A stretch of DNA of 64,000 nt from UBA1181 sp045639525 (lineage in GTDB: Bacteria; Bacteroidota; Bacteroidia; Bacteroidales; Paludibacteraceae). The notes below the pieces were generated by a model. The model searched no databases. It saw nothing but the letters and a program-made list of their open reading frames with translations, and had not been told where the DNA came from. Positions within the stretch are counted from its first letter, which is position 1. Each line of letters begins with the position of its first letter. The position numbers and the translations under genes were made by a program. The stretch spans positions 49,926-113,925 of the forward strand of contig JAZUDI010000044.1 in the NCBI GenBank assembly GCA_045639525.1. Reading direction: 5' to 3'. This document shows positions 24,375 through 34,300 of the stretch, piece after piece.

Positions 24375-25171
24375 GATTGTGGTCTTTTGAATTGAAATCC
24401 GATGCCGCAGTCTAAGATATAGCCAACCTCCCGAATCCACCTCGCGGCGATGTCGATGCGGAAAAATCGGTGCTTGAATCCGCATCCAAAGGCGGGGGTG
24501 ATGGGTGGCCCGGATACGCCGCATCGAAGCGTGAATCCGGCGTGTGTGTACGCCATACTGAAGCGTGCGAGGATGCCCTCTCCTTGGCACCAGTTCACCT
24601 CCGTGACGCAGCTGGCGTCGTCGGAAAACTTGAAGATGGAACCTGCCGTGACGTTGCGTTTTTCTTCAGAAACAACCCTTGAGGAGTGGGTGAGGAATAG
24701 GTTTTCTCCTTTGCAGTAGAACTCCAGCTGGCTGGAGCATAAGAATCGGACAAACAGATCGCAGGATAGTTGTATGTTTTTGTCGGTTTGGCCTTCGTAG
24801 CGGAGCCTCCGAAACTGAAGGGCGAACCCACCTGACCAGTGGCGCTGGAAAATCTTGGTGAAGGAGGAGCAGATCCGCAACTGGTTGTAAAGGTTGTAAC
24901 CGAAGTGTTCCGCTCCATATCCCATGGTGAAGAAGCGGGTAGGGAGGATGGCGTCGGCCCTTATGTGTGACAACTCCTGGGTGAGGAAATGGTTGCTGGC
25001 CGAAAGATAGAGAGAGGGAAACGTGTCGTCGGCAAGGGAGACGGAGGTGCTTCCCACATCGTATCGAACAGAACCGGCGGTTGAGGCGCTCACGCAATTT
25101 ACGAGTGCGTCGGAGGCGGATGAGTGAATTGAAATGCTAAAAAATGCAATCAAAAAAGGAATTTTTTTCAT
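24371..25171 (-). CDS. predicted outer membrane protein paired with HhH-barrel gene
   Basis: A 266-residue exported protein with a signal peptide (MKKIPFLIAFFSISIHSSAS) and alternating residues suggesting a small barrel (SGGFALQFRRLRYEG, LSCDLFVRFLCS, GFTLRCGVSGPPI, YILDCGIGFQFKR). It is unusually rich in Cys for an outer membrane protein. No motif tells the function. It is translated in coupling with the downstream HhH-barrel gene (4-base overlap), so the two probably act together at the outer membrane. Confidence 0.7.
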   Translation of the reverse strand: MKKIPFLIAFFSISIHSSASDALVNCVSASTAGSVRYDVGSTSVSLADDTFPSLYLSASNHFLTQELSHIRADAILPTRFFTMGYGAEHFGYNLYNQLRICSSFTKIFQRHWSGGFALQFRRLRYEGQTDKNIQLSCDLFVRFLCSSQLEFYCKGENLFLTHSSRVVSEEKRNVTAGSIFKFSDDASCVTEVNWCQGEGILARFSMAYTHAGFTLRCGVSGPPITPAFGCGFKHRFFRIDIAARWIREVGYILDCGIGFQFKRPQS

Positions 25172-25188
25172 TATTTTTTATCGTCAAA

Positions 25189-25218
25189 TTGTTTTGCATA
25201 TATATTATGCTAAATTTG
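25189..25218 (+). promoter_or_regulatory. promoter of DUF4294 unit
   Basis: TTG (25189-25191), a 19-base spacer and TAAATTTG (25211-25218): a full match. Start near 25225, leader about 17 bases. Confidence 0.75.
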
Positions 25219-25241
25219 CAAACAGCAACTAACAGCAATAG

Positions 25242-25847
25242 ATGATGACAAAGATAATAAAATATCTAACAGTGTTGATGCTTGCCTCTCTCTTTTTTCA
25301 GGCCAGTGCGCAGACGGAAGTCGAAGGAATCCGTGTGCCTGCGGTTGTGGATGAGAATGGAGATACGGTACCGAATTGGCTGCTCCCGCAATTTTATGTC
25401 TATCCTCCGTTGACTTTCAAGAGCGCGAAACAGGAGAAGTTCTATTGGAGGACTGTGCGTGATGTGAAGAAGACGCTCCCTTATGCGAAGATGGTCGCTA
25501 AACTGTTGAAGGAGATCGACCGGGATATGGAGAAGTTGCCGACTGAAAAGGAACGCAAAAAATATATGGAGGCGAAAGAGGATGAATTGGTCGCCACGTA
25601 TAAACCAATTTTAAAACAGTTCACGCTCTCTCAGGGAAAAATGATGATTCGTCTTGTTGATAGAGAGTGTGATAGAACCTCATACCAGTTGATCAAACAG
25701 TTCCGAGGCGGATTTAGAGCTGTGTTTTGGCAAGGATTCGCGAAAATGCTCGGAGCGAATCTGAAGACGGAATACGATCCGGATAAGACGGAGGACGACG
25801 CGATAGTGGAACGTGTCATCAATTTGGTGGAGGCTGGACAATTATAG
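25242..25847 (+). CDS. DUF4294 protein
   Basis: A 201-residue exported protein with signal peptide (to FFQASAQ, about residue 24). The mature part matches the DUF4294 pattern: a short strand region (VVDENGDTVPNWLLPQFYVYPP), then helices RTVRDVKKTLPYAKMVAKLLKEI, KKYMEAKEDELVATYKPILKQFTLSQGKMMIRLVDRE (seen in part) and the SYQLIKQFRGGFRAVFWQGFAKMLGANLKTEYDP ending that is highly conserved in the family. The family is widespread in Bacteroidota and has no assigned function. The next gene begins 13 bases after its stop. Confidence 0.88.
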   Translation: MMTKIIKYLTVLMLASLFFQASAQTEVEGIRVPAVVDENGDTVPNWLLPQFYVYPPLTFKSAKQEKFYWRTVRDVKKTLPYAKMVAKLLKEIDRDMEKLPTEKERKKYMEAKEDELVATYKPILKQFTLSQGKMMIRLVDRECDRTSYQLIKQFRGGFRAVFWQGFAKMLGANLKTEYDPDKTEDDAIVERVINLVEAGQL

Positions 25848-25860
25848 ACGTGCTTGGGAG

Positions 25861-26220
25861 ATGAAGGTGGTCGTTAATAAACTATTGCCGCCTAAAGGTT
25901 TCACGGGCGTGAATCTGTTTGGCGTGTTGTTTGTCCGTAAGCGGTACCTTCCCCGTCTGACTGAACGAGTGTTCCGCCACGAACGGATCCATACGGCGCA
26001 GATGGTCGAGATGCTCTTTCTCTTTTTCTACGTCGCCTATTTCTTGGAGTGGATTTATTGGCTGATTCGCTCTCTTTTCGATAAGGGAATAAATCCTTAC
26101 CTTAGTATCTCCTTCGAACGGGAGGCCTATGGACATGAATTTGATGCCGATTACTTGAAAAGGCGCAAGTTTTTTGCCGCTTGGCGGGACCATTTCCATG
26201 TGGATGGTGTGAAGAATTGA
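25861..26220 (+). CDS. small HExxH-containing membrane-associated protein
   Basis: A 119-residue protein. HERIH (residues 38-42 from the ATG at 25861) has the HExxH form of zinc metallopeptidases. A hydrophobic stretch follows (MLFLFFYVAYFLEWIYWLI, about 50-68), then SFEREAYGHEFDADYLKRR with a conserved-looking Glu and His that could be the third ligand. The form resembles the minimal core of M56/SprT-like peptidases, but the size is very small. Upstream in-frame Met lies inside the DUF4294 gene, so the ATG at 25861 is preferred. It is likely cotranscribed with DUF4294. Confidence 0.65.
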   Translation: MKVVVNKLLPPKGFTGVNLFGVLFVRKRYLPRLTERVFRHERIHTAQMVEMLFLFFYVAYFLEWIYWLIRSLFDKGINPYLSISFEREAYGHEFDADYLKRRKFFAAWRDHFHVDGVKN

Positions 26221-26242
26221 TGTTTATTTAAAAGGTATTGAT

Positions 26243-27721
26243 ATGAAGATTGGAAATTTTATGTGTGTGTTGATAGGAGGTTTTCTCTCCCTATCACAAT
26301 CTTTCGGACTCTATGCGAAAGGTTTGGATACTCCTACCGTAGGTGTCTCCACTGCTGAATTGGATGGCTTCAGCGCAAAAACCCAAAGCGTCGAAGTGTA
26401 TGAGTATGATTTTATTTCGGGCTTTGTCACCCCCAAGGAATTGTTACGAAGTTTCAAATATGATTCTTTAGGTAGGCGAATCGAGTACCGAGATGGAATG
26501 AGCTCCCTCATCTATAAGTATGGATATGATCGTCGGGGCAACCATGTGCGTACCTCTGTTTATCATGATACGATAAAAGAGCGTATGAGGGATACGATAT
26601 TTTTTTATGATTCCAATAACCGTTTGACGAAAAAGCGGATTTCCTATTGGGGTGAATGGTTGGAAACGGAAAATCTGGAATATGACTCGTTGGGAAATCT
26701 GCTCACCCGAAACCTATATTCCGAAACGGGCAATCGGTCGTTGAGGCTTTCGGAAACCTATCGGTATGATGCGAAAAATCGTATGGTGGCGTTCGTGAAA
26801 AGAGACTTTAATAATCAAGCGAGCAGTAAGGCCATCTGGATCTATGACAAGGAGGATGGACGGCTGAAGGAGAAGAGGGAAGAGGAGAATGGATTCATTT
26901 TACATGATTATAAGTATACTTATGATGAGAAAGGTAATTTGACGGAGGTGGAGGATATGGGGAAAATAGGCGTTCAGGTGACCAAAACGATCTATTATTA
27001 TGATTCAGTGAATCGCTTGCTTATGGAGCGCCTATATGGTCGAGATGGAGTCTGGTTGGGAGAAAAGTCGTACTCTTATCATCTCAATGGGCGGGTGAAA
27101 AAAATTGTTGAATTGAAACTGCGCATAGTTCCGTTGCTCGACGAGGTCAACGACGAGGATTGGAACCGAACGGAGACGTCATATGATCCACAAGGAAGAA
27201 AGATAAGGTATGAACACTACAGCGGAAAGGGTGATTTGTATGCTGTTTATGATGATGTGGAATATAATCTGTTGAAGAATAGGATGCTGTATCCCTCCTC
27301 CAAATATACGGATTATGCCATCAAAAAACATATTGTAATGAATGATACCATTAGAACAATTCGCCGACGCGAAAAAATCTTAGTGGATGAGCCGGAGCCT
27401 TTGCAGAAGGTAGAGTTCGTTTACGGGAAGGGTGGCTGTAAACGTTGTACTGCCTATTGGGGTGGGGGTAAAGTGACTCTGCTTATGAAATATGATTCGA
27501 AGAATAGGTTGACTGAAAGTGTGATTAGTGATGCCTACGGACAAGTTGATTTTCAGACCGTATTCCGTTATGATAAAGAGGGAAATATGACGAAGAGATT
27601 GGCGGTTACTCCGTGCTCGGAGAGTATAGCGAATACGGTCGCCATCCAGTTTCGGGAACATTTGGATTCTGTAGGGTTGTTCGATAGGTACATGGAGTGC
27701 AAGTATGAGTATTGGAAGTAG
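26243..27721 (+). CDS. secreted YD-repeat (RHS-like) protein
   Basis: A 492-residue exported protein (signal peptide ending about residue 25, GLYAKG). It contains at least eight YD-type repeats: FKYDSLGRRIEY, YGYDRRGNHVRT, FFYDSNNRLTKK, LEYDSLGNLLTR, YRYDAKNRMVAF, YTYDEKGNLTEV, YYYDSVNRLLME, KYDSKNRLTES, RYDKEGNMTKR. Such repeats form the spiral shell of RHS/teneurin proteins. Here there is no RHS core motif (DPxGxx near a toxin junction) and no C-terminal toxin; the protein ends in a short tail. It lies 22 bases after the HExxH gene. The role is unknown; many Bacteroidota encode such free-standing YD proteins. Confidence 0.75.
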   Translation: MKIGNFMCVLIGGFLSLSQSFGLYAKGLDTPTVGVSTAELDGFSAKTQSVEVYEYDFISGFVTPKELLRSFKYDSLGRRIEYRDGMSSLIYKYGYDRRGNHVRTSVYHDTIKERMRDTIFFYDSNNRLTKKRISYWGEWLETENLEYDSLGNLLTRNLYSETGNRSLRLSETYRYDAKNRMVAFVKRDFNNQASSKAIWIYDKEDGRLKEKREEENGFILHDYKYTYDEKGNLTEVEDMGKIGVQVTKTIYYYDSVNRLLMERLYGRDGVWLGEKSYSYHLNGRVKKIVELKLRIVPLLDEVNDEDWNRTETSYDPQGRKIRYEHYSGKGDLYAVYDDVEYNLLKNRMLYPSSKYTDYAIKKHIVMNDTIRTIRRREKILVDEPEPLQKVEFVYGKGGCKRCTAYWGGGKVTLLMKYDSKNRLTESVISDAYGQVDFQTVFRYDKEGNMTKRLAVTPCSESIANTVAIQFREHLDSVGLFDRYMECKYEYWK

Positions 27722-27729
27722 ATGGAAAC

Positions 27730-28674
27730 TTATAGGCTTCGCATCCCTTCCATAAACGCTCCTTTGTAGTCGGCTAATTTTTTGCTTTTTAGGATTTTCT
27801 TTCGGCTCTTATGGTCCAGTTCGGGGAGGAGGTATTCCCAGTATGAAGTGAGCTTCTGAACCAGTTGCCCCTCTCCTCCGTTCATTTTTTCGGCGTACCC
27901 CTTCTCTAAGTCGTCCAAGAAATCTTTGATTTTAGAGACCCGCTTCGTCGTGGTGTATTCGGTACCGCTAAGCGCCTCTTCCACTAAGCATGGATTCTGA
28001 AGCAACCCTCTTCCGACCATTATGGCGCTGATGGATGGGAATCGTTCCATTGTGGCAATGATATCCTCTATTCGGGTGATGTCTCCATTGTAAATAATCG
28101 GGTGGGCGGAACCTTGGACGAAAAGGGTGAGTGCGTCGAGATCCATCTCTCCTTTGTATTGGTCTTTACCCAATCTGGCGTGCATGGTAATGTGCGATAT
28201 TCTCGCCCCGTTCAGGATCGGGAGCAGTCGCTCCGCTTCCGATGGCTCATGCATGCCCAAACGCATCTTGACGGAGAATGTCGTGTCGGGGAAGGCTTGC
28301 GTCGCATCCAATACCTCTTTTACCTTTTCCGGGTGGGAGAGAATGCCCGCTCCCTTCTCTTTCTTGGCGATCATCGGGAAGGGACAACCGAAGTTGATGT
28401 CGATCCGTTTATAACCCATCTCCGTGATCTTTTTGATTAAGATGGTCACCTCCTTCGCACTGTTTCCGATGATTTGAGGCACCAATAGCCCTTGCTCGAA
28501 AAGTATGGGGTTGCGCTCTGGGGAGATCTCCTTTTGGTCGTGCCAACGCATCTCGCCCTTCTCCATGCGGCAGAAGGGGGTGTAATAGGCGTCGATGCCT
28601 TTGAAGTGTTTGGCGTGTGTCTCTCGGAATACTGCGTCGGTAAAACCTTGGAGTGGTGCGAAGTGGTATTGCAT
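27730..28674 (-). CDS. tRNA-dihydrouridine synthase
   Basis: A 314-residue flavin-dependent Dus enzyme, which reduces uridines in tRNA D-loops. Visible: an N-terminal APLQGFTDAVFR (substrate/FMN region), PQIIGNSAKE, the catalytic Cys97 in DINFGCPFPM, KMRLGM, ITMHARLGKDQYKG, IYNGDI and MVGRGLLQNP for phosphate binding. Which position it modifies (DusA, B or C type) is not certain. A near-consensus -7 box (TATCTTCG, minus strand, 28705-28712) precedes it. It converges with the YD gene with 8 bases between stops. Confidence 0.93.
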   Translation of the reverse strand: MQYHFAPLQGFTDAVFRETHAKHFKGIDAYYTPFCRMEKGEMRWHDQKEISPERNPILFEQGLLVPQIIGNSAKEVTILIKKITEMGYKRIDINFGCPFPMIAKKEKGAGILSHPEKVKEVLDATQAFPDTTFSVKMRLGMHEPSEAERLLPILNGARISHITMHARLGKDQYKGEMDLDALTLFVQGSAHPIIYNGDITRIEDIIATMERFPSISAIMVGRGLLQNPCLVEEALSGTEYTTTKRVSKIKDFLDDLEKGYAEKMNGGEGQLVQKLTSYWEYLLPELDHKSRKKILKSKKLADYKGAFMEGMRSL

Positions 28675-28713
28675 GGTGTTTGCGTGCTATTTATTTTAAC
28701 GATGCGAAGATAC

Positions 28714-28750
28714 AAAAAAAGAAGGATGTCCAGCCCTGAACATCCTTCTT
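28714..28750 (-). terminator. intrinsic terminator after maeB
   Basis: On the minus strand AAGAAGGATG (28750-28741) pairs with CATCCTTCTT (28728-28719), followed by seven T residues (28720-28714). Confidence 0.9.
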
Positions 28751-28769
28751 CATATAAAGTAATGATTGA

Positions 28770-31043
28770 TTACTTAGCGTTGATTTGCGCATCGATAACC
28801 GCGATGGTTGTCATGTTGACGATGTCGCGAACAGAAGCCTCAACGTCAAGCACGTGAACTGGCTTGTTAAGACCCATTTGAACTGGACCTACGCTCTCGG
28901 CGATACCCATGTTCATCAACATACGGTATGCGATGTTAGCGGAGTTCAAGCAAGGGAATACCAATGTGTTGACATCCTTGCCATCGATCTTGCTGAATGG
29001 GAACTTCTCGTGACGAAGCTTCTTATCCAATGCGAAGTTAACTTGCATCTCACCATCCACATCCATCTCTGGGTGGTTCTTGTGCAACAACTCAACTGCC
29101 TCATGAACGATGCATGGGTTACCAGTTGTGTCTGCGCCGAAGTTAGAGTAAGACAACATAGCCATTACTGGGTGCTCGTTGAACAACTTCACTGATCGGT
29201 TGGTCAATGCGGCGATCTCTGCCAAATCCTCTGCGCTTGGAGAATCGTTCATCAAAGTGTCTGCCATGAAGTAAGCTCCCTTAGGAGTGTTCAAGATGTT
29301 CAAAGCGGCGATGCTCTTAACACCCTCGCGCAAACCGATGATATCGATAGCTGGCTTGATAGCCTCCATGTACTTGGTGTAAGATCCGGTGATCATCGCA
29401 TCTGCATCACCCATCTCAACCATCATTGCGCCGAAGTAGTTGCGGTCGTACATCTTCTCGTTAGCCTCAGCGTAGGTGTAACCCTTACGAGCCAACTTCT
29501 CGGAGATGTATTTAGCGTACTTGTTGCGGCGAGCCTCCTCACGGTCGTGGCGAAGGTTGATGATCTCGATACCCTCGATGTCGATACCGTTCTCGTTAGC
29601 GATCTTAGCGATACGCTCCTCGTTACCCAAAAGGATAGGAATACAGATGCCCTCCTTCTTAGCGGTTGAAGCGGCGCTCAAGGTGTTGGCGTTGTTAGCC
29701 TCGGTGTAAACCACCTTCTTAGGATCTTTCTTAGCGGCCTCGGTCATGTTGCCGATCAAGGTGTTGTCCAAGCCCATGCGAGCGCGGAGCTCTGCCTTGT
29801 ACTCGTCCCAGTTCTCGATGTTCTTGCGAGCCACGCCAGACTCCATAGCGGCCTTAGCGACAGCAGGAGCGACAGTCTCCAACAAACGTGGATCGAACGC
29901 TGCAGGGATGATATAATCTTTACCGAACTTCAAGTTCTTCTTGTTGTAAGCGATTGCCACAGCCTCAGGAACTGGCAACTTAGCCAAGTCAGCCAATGCG
30001 CGAACGGCAGCCAACTTCATCTCCTCATTGATAGCCTTTGCGTGTGTGTCCAAAGCGCCACGGAAGATGTAAGGGAATCCAAGCACGTTGTTGATTTGGT
30101 TCGGATAGTCTGAACGTCCTGTACCGCAGATGATGTCTGGACGAGATGCCATAGCATCGTCGTAAGAGATTTCAGGAACAGGGTTAGCCAATGCGAATAC
30201 GATTGGATCCTTAGCCATTGAACGAACCATGTCTTGGCTCAACACGTTACCCTTGGAAAGACCCAAGAATACGTCGGAACCCTTCACAGCCTCTTCCAAG
30301 GTAGTGATGTCGCGAGAAGTGGCGAAAGGCTTTTTGCGGTCGTTCAAGTCAGTTCTCTTGGTGTTGATAACGCCCTTAGAGTCGCACATGACGATGTTCT
30401 CCAAGCGAGCACCGAGTGCCATGTATAATTTAGTACAAGAGTTGGCGGCAGCACCTGCTCCGTTCACAACGATCTTTACATCCTCGATTTTCTTGCCTAC
30501 CAAATCCAAAGCATTGATCAAAGCTGCGGAAGAGATGATAGCAGTACCGTGTTGGTCGTCGTGCATCAAAGGAATATCCAATTCTGCTTTCAAACGATCC
30601 TCGATTTCGAAACACTCAGGAGCCTTGATATCCTCCAAGTTGATACCTCCGAATGTAGGAGCGATAGCCTTAACGGTTTCGCAGAACTTGTCGATGTTCT
30701 TCTCATTTACCTCGATGTCGAATACGTCGATGTCGGCGAAGATTTTGAACAAAAGTCCCTTACCCTCCATTACTGGCTTTCCAGCCTCTGCACCTATGTC
30801 ACCTAGACCTAGAACGGCTGTACCGTTAGAGATTACAGCTACCAAGTTGCCCTTTGCGGTGTATTTGTATGCCGCTTGAGGATCCTTTTGGATCTCCAAA
30901 CATGGTTCTGCGACACCTGGTGAATAAGCCAAAGACAAATCTCTTTGTGTAGCGGTTGGCTTGGTTGGGATAACCTGGATCTTTCCTGGTCTTCCCTCAG
31001 CGTGATACTTCAACGCCTCTGATTGTTTTTTCTCGTCACTCAT
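28770..31043 (-). CDS. maeB: NADP-dependent malic enzyme with phosphotransacetylase-like domain
   Basis: A 757-residue hybrid. The first 420 residues are malic enzyme, converting malate to pyruvate and CO2: LAYSPGVAEPC, LVAVISNGTAVLGLGDIGAEAGKPVMEGK, PLMHDDQHGTA and the nucleotide-binding VVNGAGAAANSC. The last 330 residues are a phosphotransacetylase-like domain (PILLGNEERI, YFGAMMVEMGDADAMITG, KPVHVLDVEASVRDIVNMT), which in other bacteria senses acetyl-CoA rather than acting as an enzyme. The length is that of MaeB-type proteins. Codon use is biased, indicating strong expression. It stands alone between its own promoter and terminator. Confidence 0.96.
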   Translation of the reverse strand: MSDEKKQSEALKYHAEGRPGKIQVIPTKPTATQRDLSLAYSPGVAEPCLEIQKDPQAAYKYTAKGNLVAVISNGTAVLGLGDIGAEAGKPVMEGKGLLFKIFADIDVFDIEVNEKNIDKFCETVKAIAPTFGGINLEDIKAPECFEIEDRLKAELDIPLMHDDQHGTAIISSAALINALDLVGKKIEDVKIVVNGAGAAANSCTKLYMALGARLENIVMCDSKGVINTKRTDLNDRKKPFATSRDITTLEEAVKGSDVFLGLSKGNVLSQDMVRSMAKDPIVFALANPVPEISYDDAMASRPDIICGTGRSDYPNQINNVLGFPYIFRGALDTHAKAINEEMKLAAVRALADLAKLPVPEAVAIAYNKKNLKFGKDYIIPAAFDPRLLETVAPAVAKAAMESGVARKNIENWDEYKAELRARMGLDNTLIGNMTEAAKKDPKKVVYTEANNANTLSAASTAKKEGICIPILLGNEERIAKIANENGIDIEGIEIINLRHDREEARRNKYAKYISEKLARKGYTYAEANEKMYDRNYFGAMMVEMGDADAMITGSYTKYMEAIKPAIDIIGLREGVKSIAALNILNTPKGAYFMADTLMNDSPSAEDLAEIAALTNRSVKLFNEHPVMAMLSYSNFGADTTGNPCIVHEAVELLHKNHPEMDVDGEMQVNFALDKKLRHEKFPFSKIDGKDVNTLVFPCLNSANIAYRMLMNMGIAESVGPVQMGLNKPVHVLDVEASVRDIVNMTTIAVIDAQINAK

Positions 31044-31355
31044 ATATTAGAAAAATTATGTTTTTCAACATATCGAAAATTTCTGCAAAGATAGAAAAAA
31101 ATATCGAAGGAGAATGTGATACTTTCTTTTTTAGGCGAAAAATATATTTTTTGATATCAAATTGTAAATTAAAACAGGGGATTTTGTTTCAAAATAAATA
31201 TTAAGAGGGATGGCCTCAAAAAAAAGCCTTCCCTTGGGGTGCGTTCGCTCGGAGGAGCATTTTTCTCTCGATTTAGGGATGTTGTGTTGTGGATGCGAAA
31301 ATAAAAAGCGGAGAAATAGGACAAAGTTTTGATTTTTTTTCTGCAATTTTGTGGT
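31044..31355. other. intergenic region between maeB and helicase
   Basis: These 312 bases hold the maeB promoter (31086-31093) and an imperfect hairpin, GGGATGGC (31207-31214) with GCCTTCCC (31225-31232), one mismatch. The sequence is otherwise A-rich. A plus-strand -7-like element, CAATTTTG, ends at 31351, too close to the ATG at 31356 to be a sure promoter for the helicase gene. No gene is seen. Confidence 0.5.
31086..31093 (-). promoter_or_regulatory. -7 box of maeB
   Basis: Minus strand TATCTTTG, an exact match; start near 31079 with a 36-base leader. Confidence 0.65.
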
Positions 31356-34300
31356 ATGGAAAAATTAAACTTGTCTTTGCCGCAAATCCAGGCATCAAAA
31401 GATTTGAATTCATTGGCATCCGACGTGAAGTGTCAGGATCCGATGAGGGTGCGCTATATGCGTTTGAACAGAATGCTTCAACGAACCGTTTCGGAGTTGG
31501 GGAAGCATCTGCACGTCGTTTACACCAGCCAGGCCTCCTACATTGACGCTATTTGTAAGGAGCGAAGTTATCCGCAACGAGCCTCGCTACAAGTGTTGAG
31601 GCGCCATGTGATCGCCTATTTGAAGGAGACGTTTTCTCCGGTGGAGGAGGATTACCTTTATGATGTGAAGGCGATGGCGGAGGCGTTGTCCTTCTTTTTT
31701 AGGATTCCGATCCCGGCTTCTTTGTTGGCCGCACTGCCTGAAACTTGGCGAAAACTGGATGTCCAACCCGATCCCCGCCGTGATGTGCGACACAGCCGTT
31801 TGCGCATGACTGTAACCCGTTGGACCGATTCTCTCCTTTATGGAGAAGTGGAGGATTTGGAGATGGGAGAGTGTGTGGCGGCCTATACCCATATCTTTGA
31901 TAGCGCGGAGTTGATGTCCGCGACCCGACACTTGGCGGAGACCTTCTCCGGATTGAGGGAAAACCTCTTCGAAGGCGCTCAGGTCAACTTGCTGGATGTC
32001 TCTGTGGAGGATTGGCAAGAGGGTAAGAGCCTAATAGTGCCTGAATTGGTCGTTTTTGAGCCCGATTTCTTGGTGGATATCACCTCCATCACCTATTGTA
32101 TTCAGCCAAGCGGAACTACGCCGCTCAACTATCTTGTGAATAAAGTGAAGGAGTCTCCCCAGTCGAGTGCCATTATGTTGGGAAATGTAGCCAACCAGTT
32201 TTTGGATGACTGCGTGAATCAGACGGAGGAGCATCCGCTCTCCTATGAGGAGTCCATATCAAAGACCTTTGTCTCCGACCCGATCAGTTTTTGCGCTTTG
32301 GATGACATCGATGCGGAGTTCTTTGCCAATACGAAACTACAATTCGACAACATCAGCCGAACGGTGTCGAATAGTTTTGAGGAGGTGGATATCCGTCCGG
32401 GAAGCGGTGTGGTATTGGAACCGTCTTTTATCTGTGAGGCCTTGGGTATGCAGGGACGTATGGACCTTTTGTCGCTTGATTTGGGGAAGATTGTGGAGTT
32501 GAAGTCCGGTAGGGCGGATGATTGGCAACGGGAGCGTCCGGAGGCGAAATCGGACCACTTACTGCAGGTGACGCTCTATTATGAATTTTTGCATTATAAT
32601 TTAGGGCTGGATTATAAGGATGTGAAGAGTTTTCTCTTCTATTCCCGCTATCCGCAATTTATGAATTGCCGCTCCTCCCGTGAAATGGTGCGCAAGGCTT
32701 TACAGCTCCGAAACGATATTGTCGCCAACGAATGGCGCCTCTCCCAAGGTGATTCCCGAGCGTTGATCGCTCGGTTGACGCCTGAAAATATCAACGTGGC
32801 TGGTATTAACAACAAACTGTGGAATGGCTATCTTCTCCCGCAGTTGATCGACACTTTGGAGCCGATTCGTCAAGCGGATCCACTGGAATCCGCCTATTTC
32901 CACACCTTCCTCTCCTTTGTGGAGCGGGAACTCTTCTTGACCAAGGTGGGGTGTCTCTCCGCCGATCGAAGTGGCGGATTCTCCGACGCGTGGAAACTCT
33001 CCGCTGAGGAGAAGGTGCGGACGGGCAATATGATTGTGGATCTGTCGATTGAGGATTTCAATGTCTCTGACGGTATGGATATGAAAGATTCTGGCGAGTC
33101 TATCCGCAATATAAGATTGACCTGGAAGGCGGATGACGAGAATCTTCCCAATTTCAGGGTGGGTGATCTGGTGATGCTTTATGAGCGGAACGGAGAGGGT
33201 GATAGTGTGACGAACAAGCAACTTTTCCGTTGCTCGATAGAGTCGTTGCTGAACAATGAGGTGGTGCTTCGCCTGACCTATAAGCAACGCAATCGTATGG
33301 TCTTCCCGCTGAATAGCCGTTATGCGATGGAGCATGATACCATGACCTCCACCTACAATGCTATGGTACGGGCTTTGCGATCCTTTTTGGTGGCGCCCCA
33401 GGAGCGGCGTGATCTGCTGTTGGGTAGGCGTGGATTCGTATTCTCGGATCCCCAACCCTTGGCAAGACCGACAGATAAAAGCGACCGCGTCAATCAAGTG
33501 GTGGCTGATGCGATGCGTGCCGAAGACTTCTACCTCTTGGTGGGACCTCCGGGAACGGGTAAGACCAATTTGGCGATGCGGACGATGGTGGATAATTTCT
33601 TGGCGGAGCCTGGTTACCGTATCCTGTTGATGGCCTATACCAATAGGGCCGTGGACGAGATCTGTCGGATGTTGCGGGATTATGATCCGGAATTGGATTA
33701 TATCCGCATCGGTAATGAACTCAATTGCGAAGCCTCCTTTCGTCCTCACTTGCTGAAATATGAGGTGTCGGCGTGTAAAAACCGCTTGGCGGTGAAGGAG
33801 CGCTTGTCCCGATCCCGTGTCTTTGTGGCGACCGTAGCCTCTATGGATGGTAAGATGCCGCTTTTCGATCTGTTCCATTTTGATGTGGCGATTGTGGATG
33901 AGGCTTCTCAAATATTGGAGCCTCAGATCTTGGGACTCCTGAGTGCGAAGACCTCAAGTGGCGCCTCCGCTATCCGCAAATTTGTCATGATCGGAGACCA
34001 TAAACAATTGCCTGCCGTGGTGCAGCAGCCAAGAGGCGAAGCAGAGGTGACGGACGAAGCCTTGCGTAGTTTCTCCTTGTTGAATTGTGCTGATTCCCTT
34101 TTCGAACGGTTGCATCGGTCAATGGTTGAGCATAGTGAGGTGAAACCGGGTATGCTGGATACACAATGGCGTATGCATCCGACTATCAGTGATTTTGTAA
34201 GCCGTGAATTCTATCACGGCGCATTGAAGGTGGGAATGGGGGCGCACCAGACCTCCGACGCACTTCCTTATGCGCGACTGGAGGAGACGCGTCAAGTGGC

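Noticed and set aside
31207..31232. hairpin GGGATGGC/GCCTTCCC as a terminator
   Set aside because: One mismatch, and no T tract follows on either strand at the expected distance.
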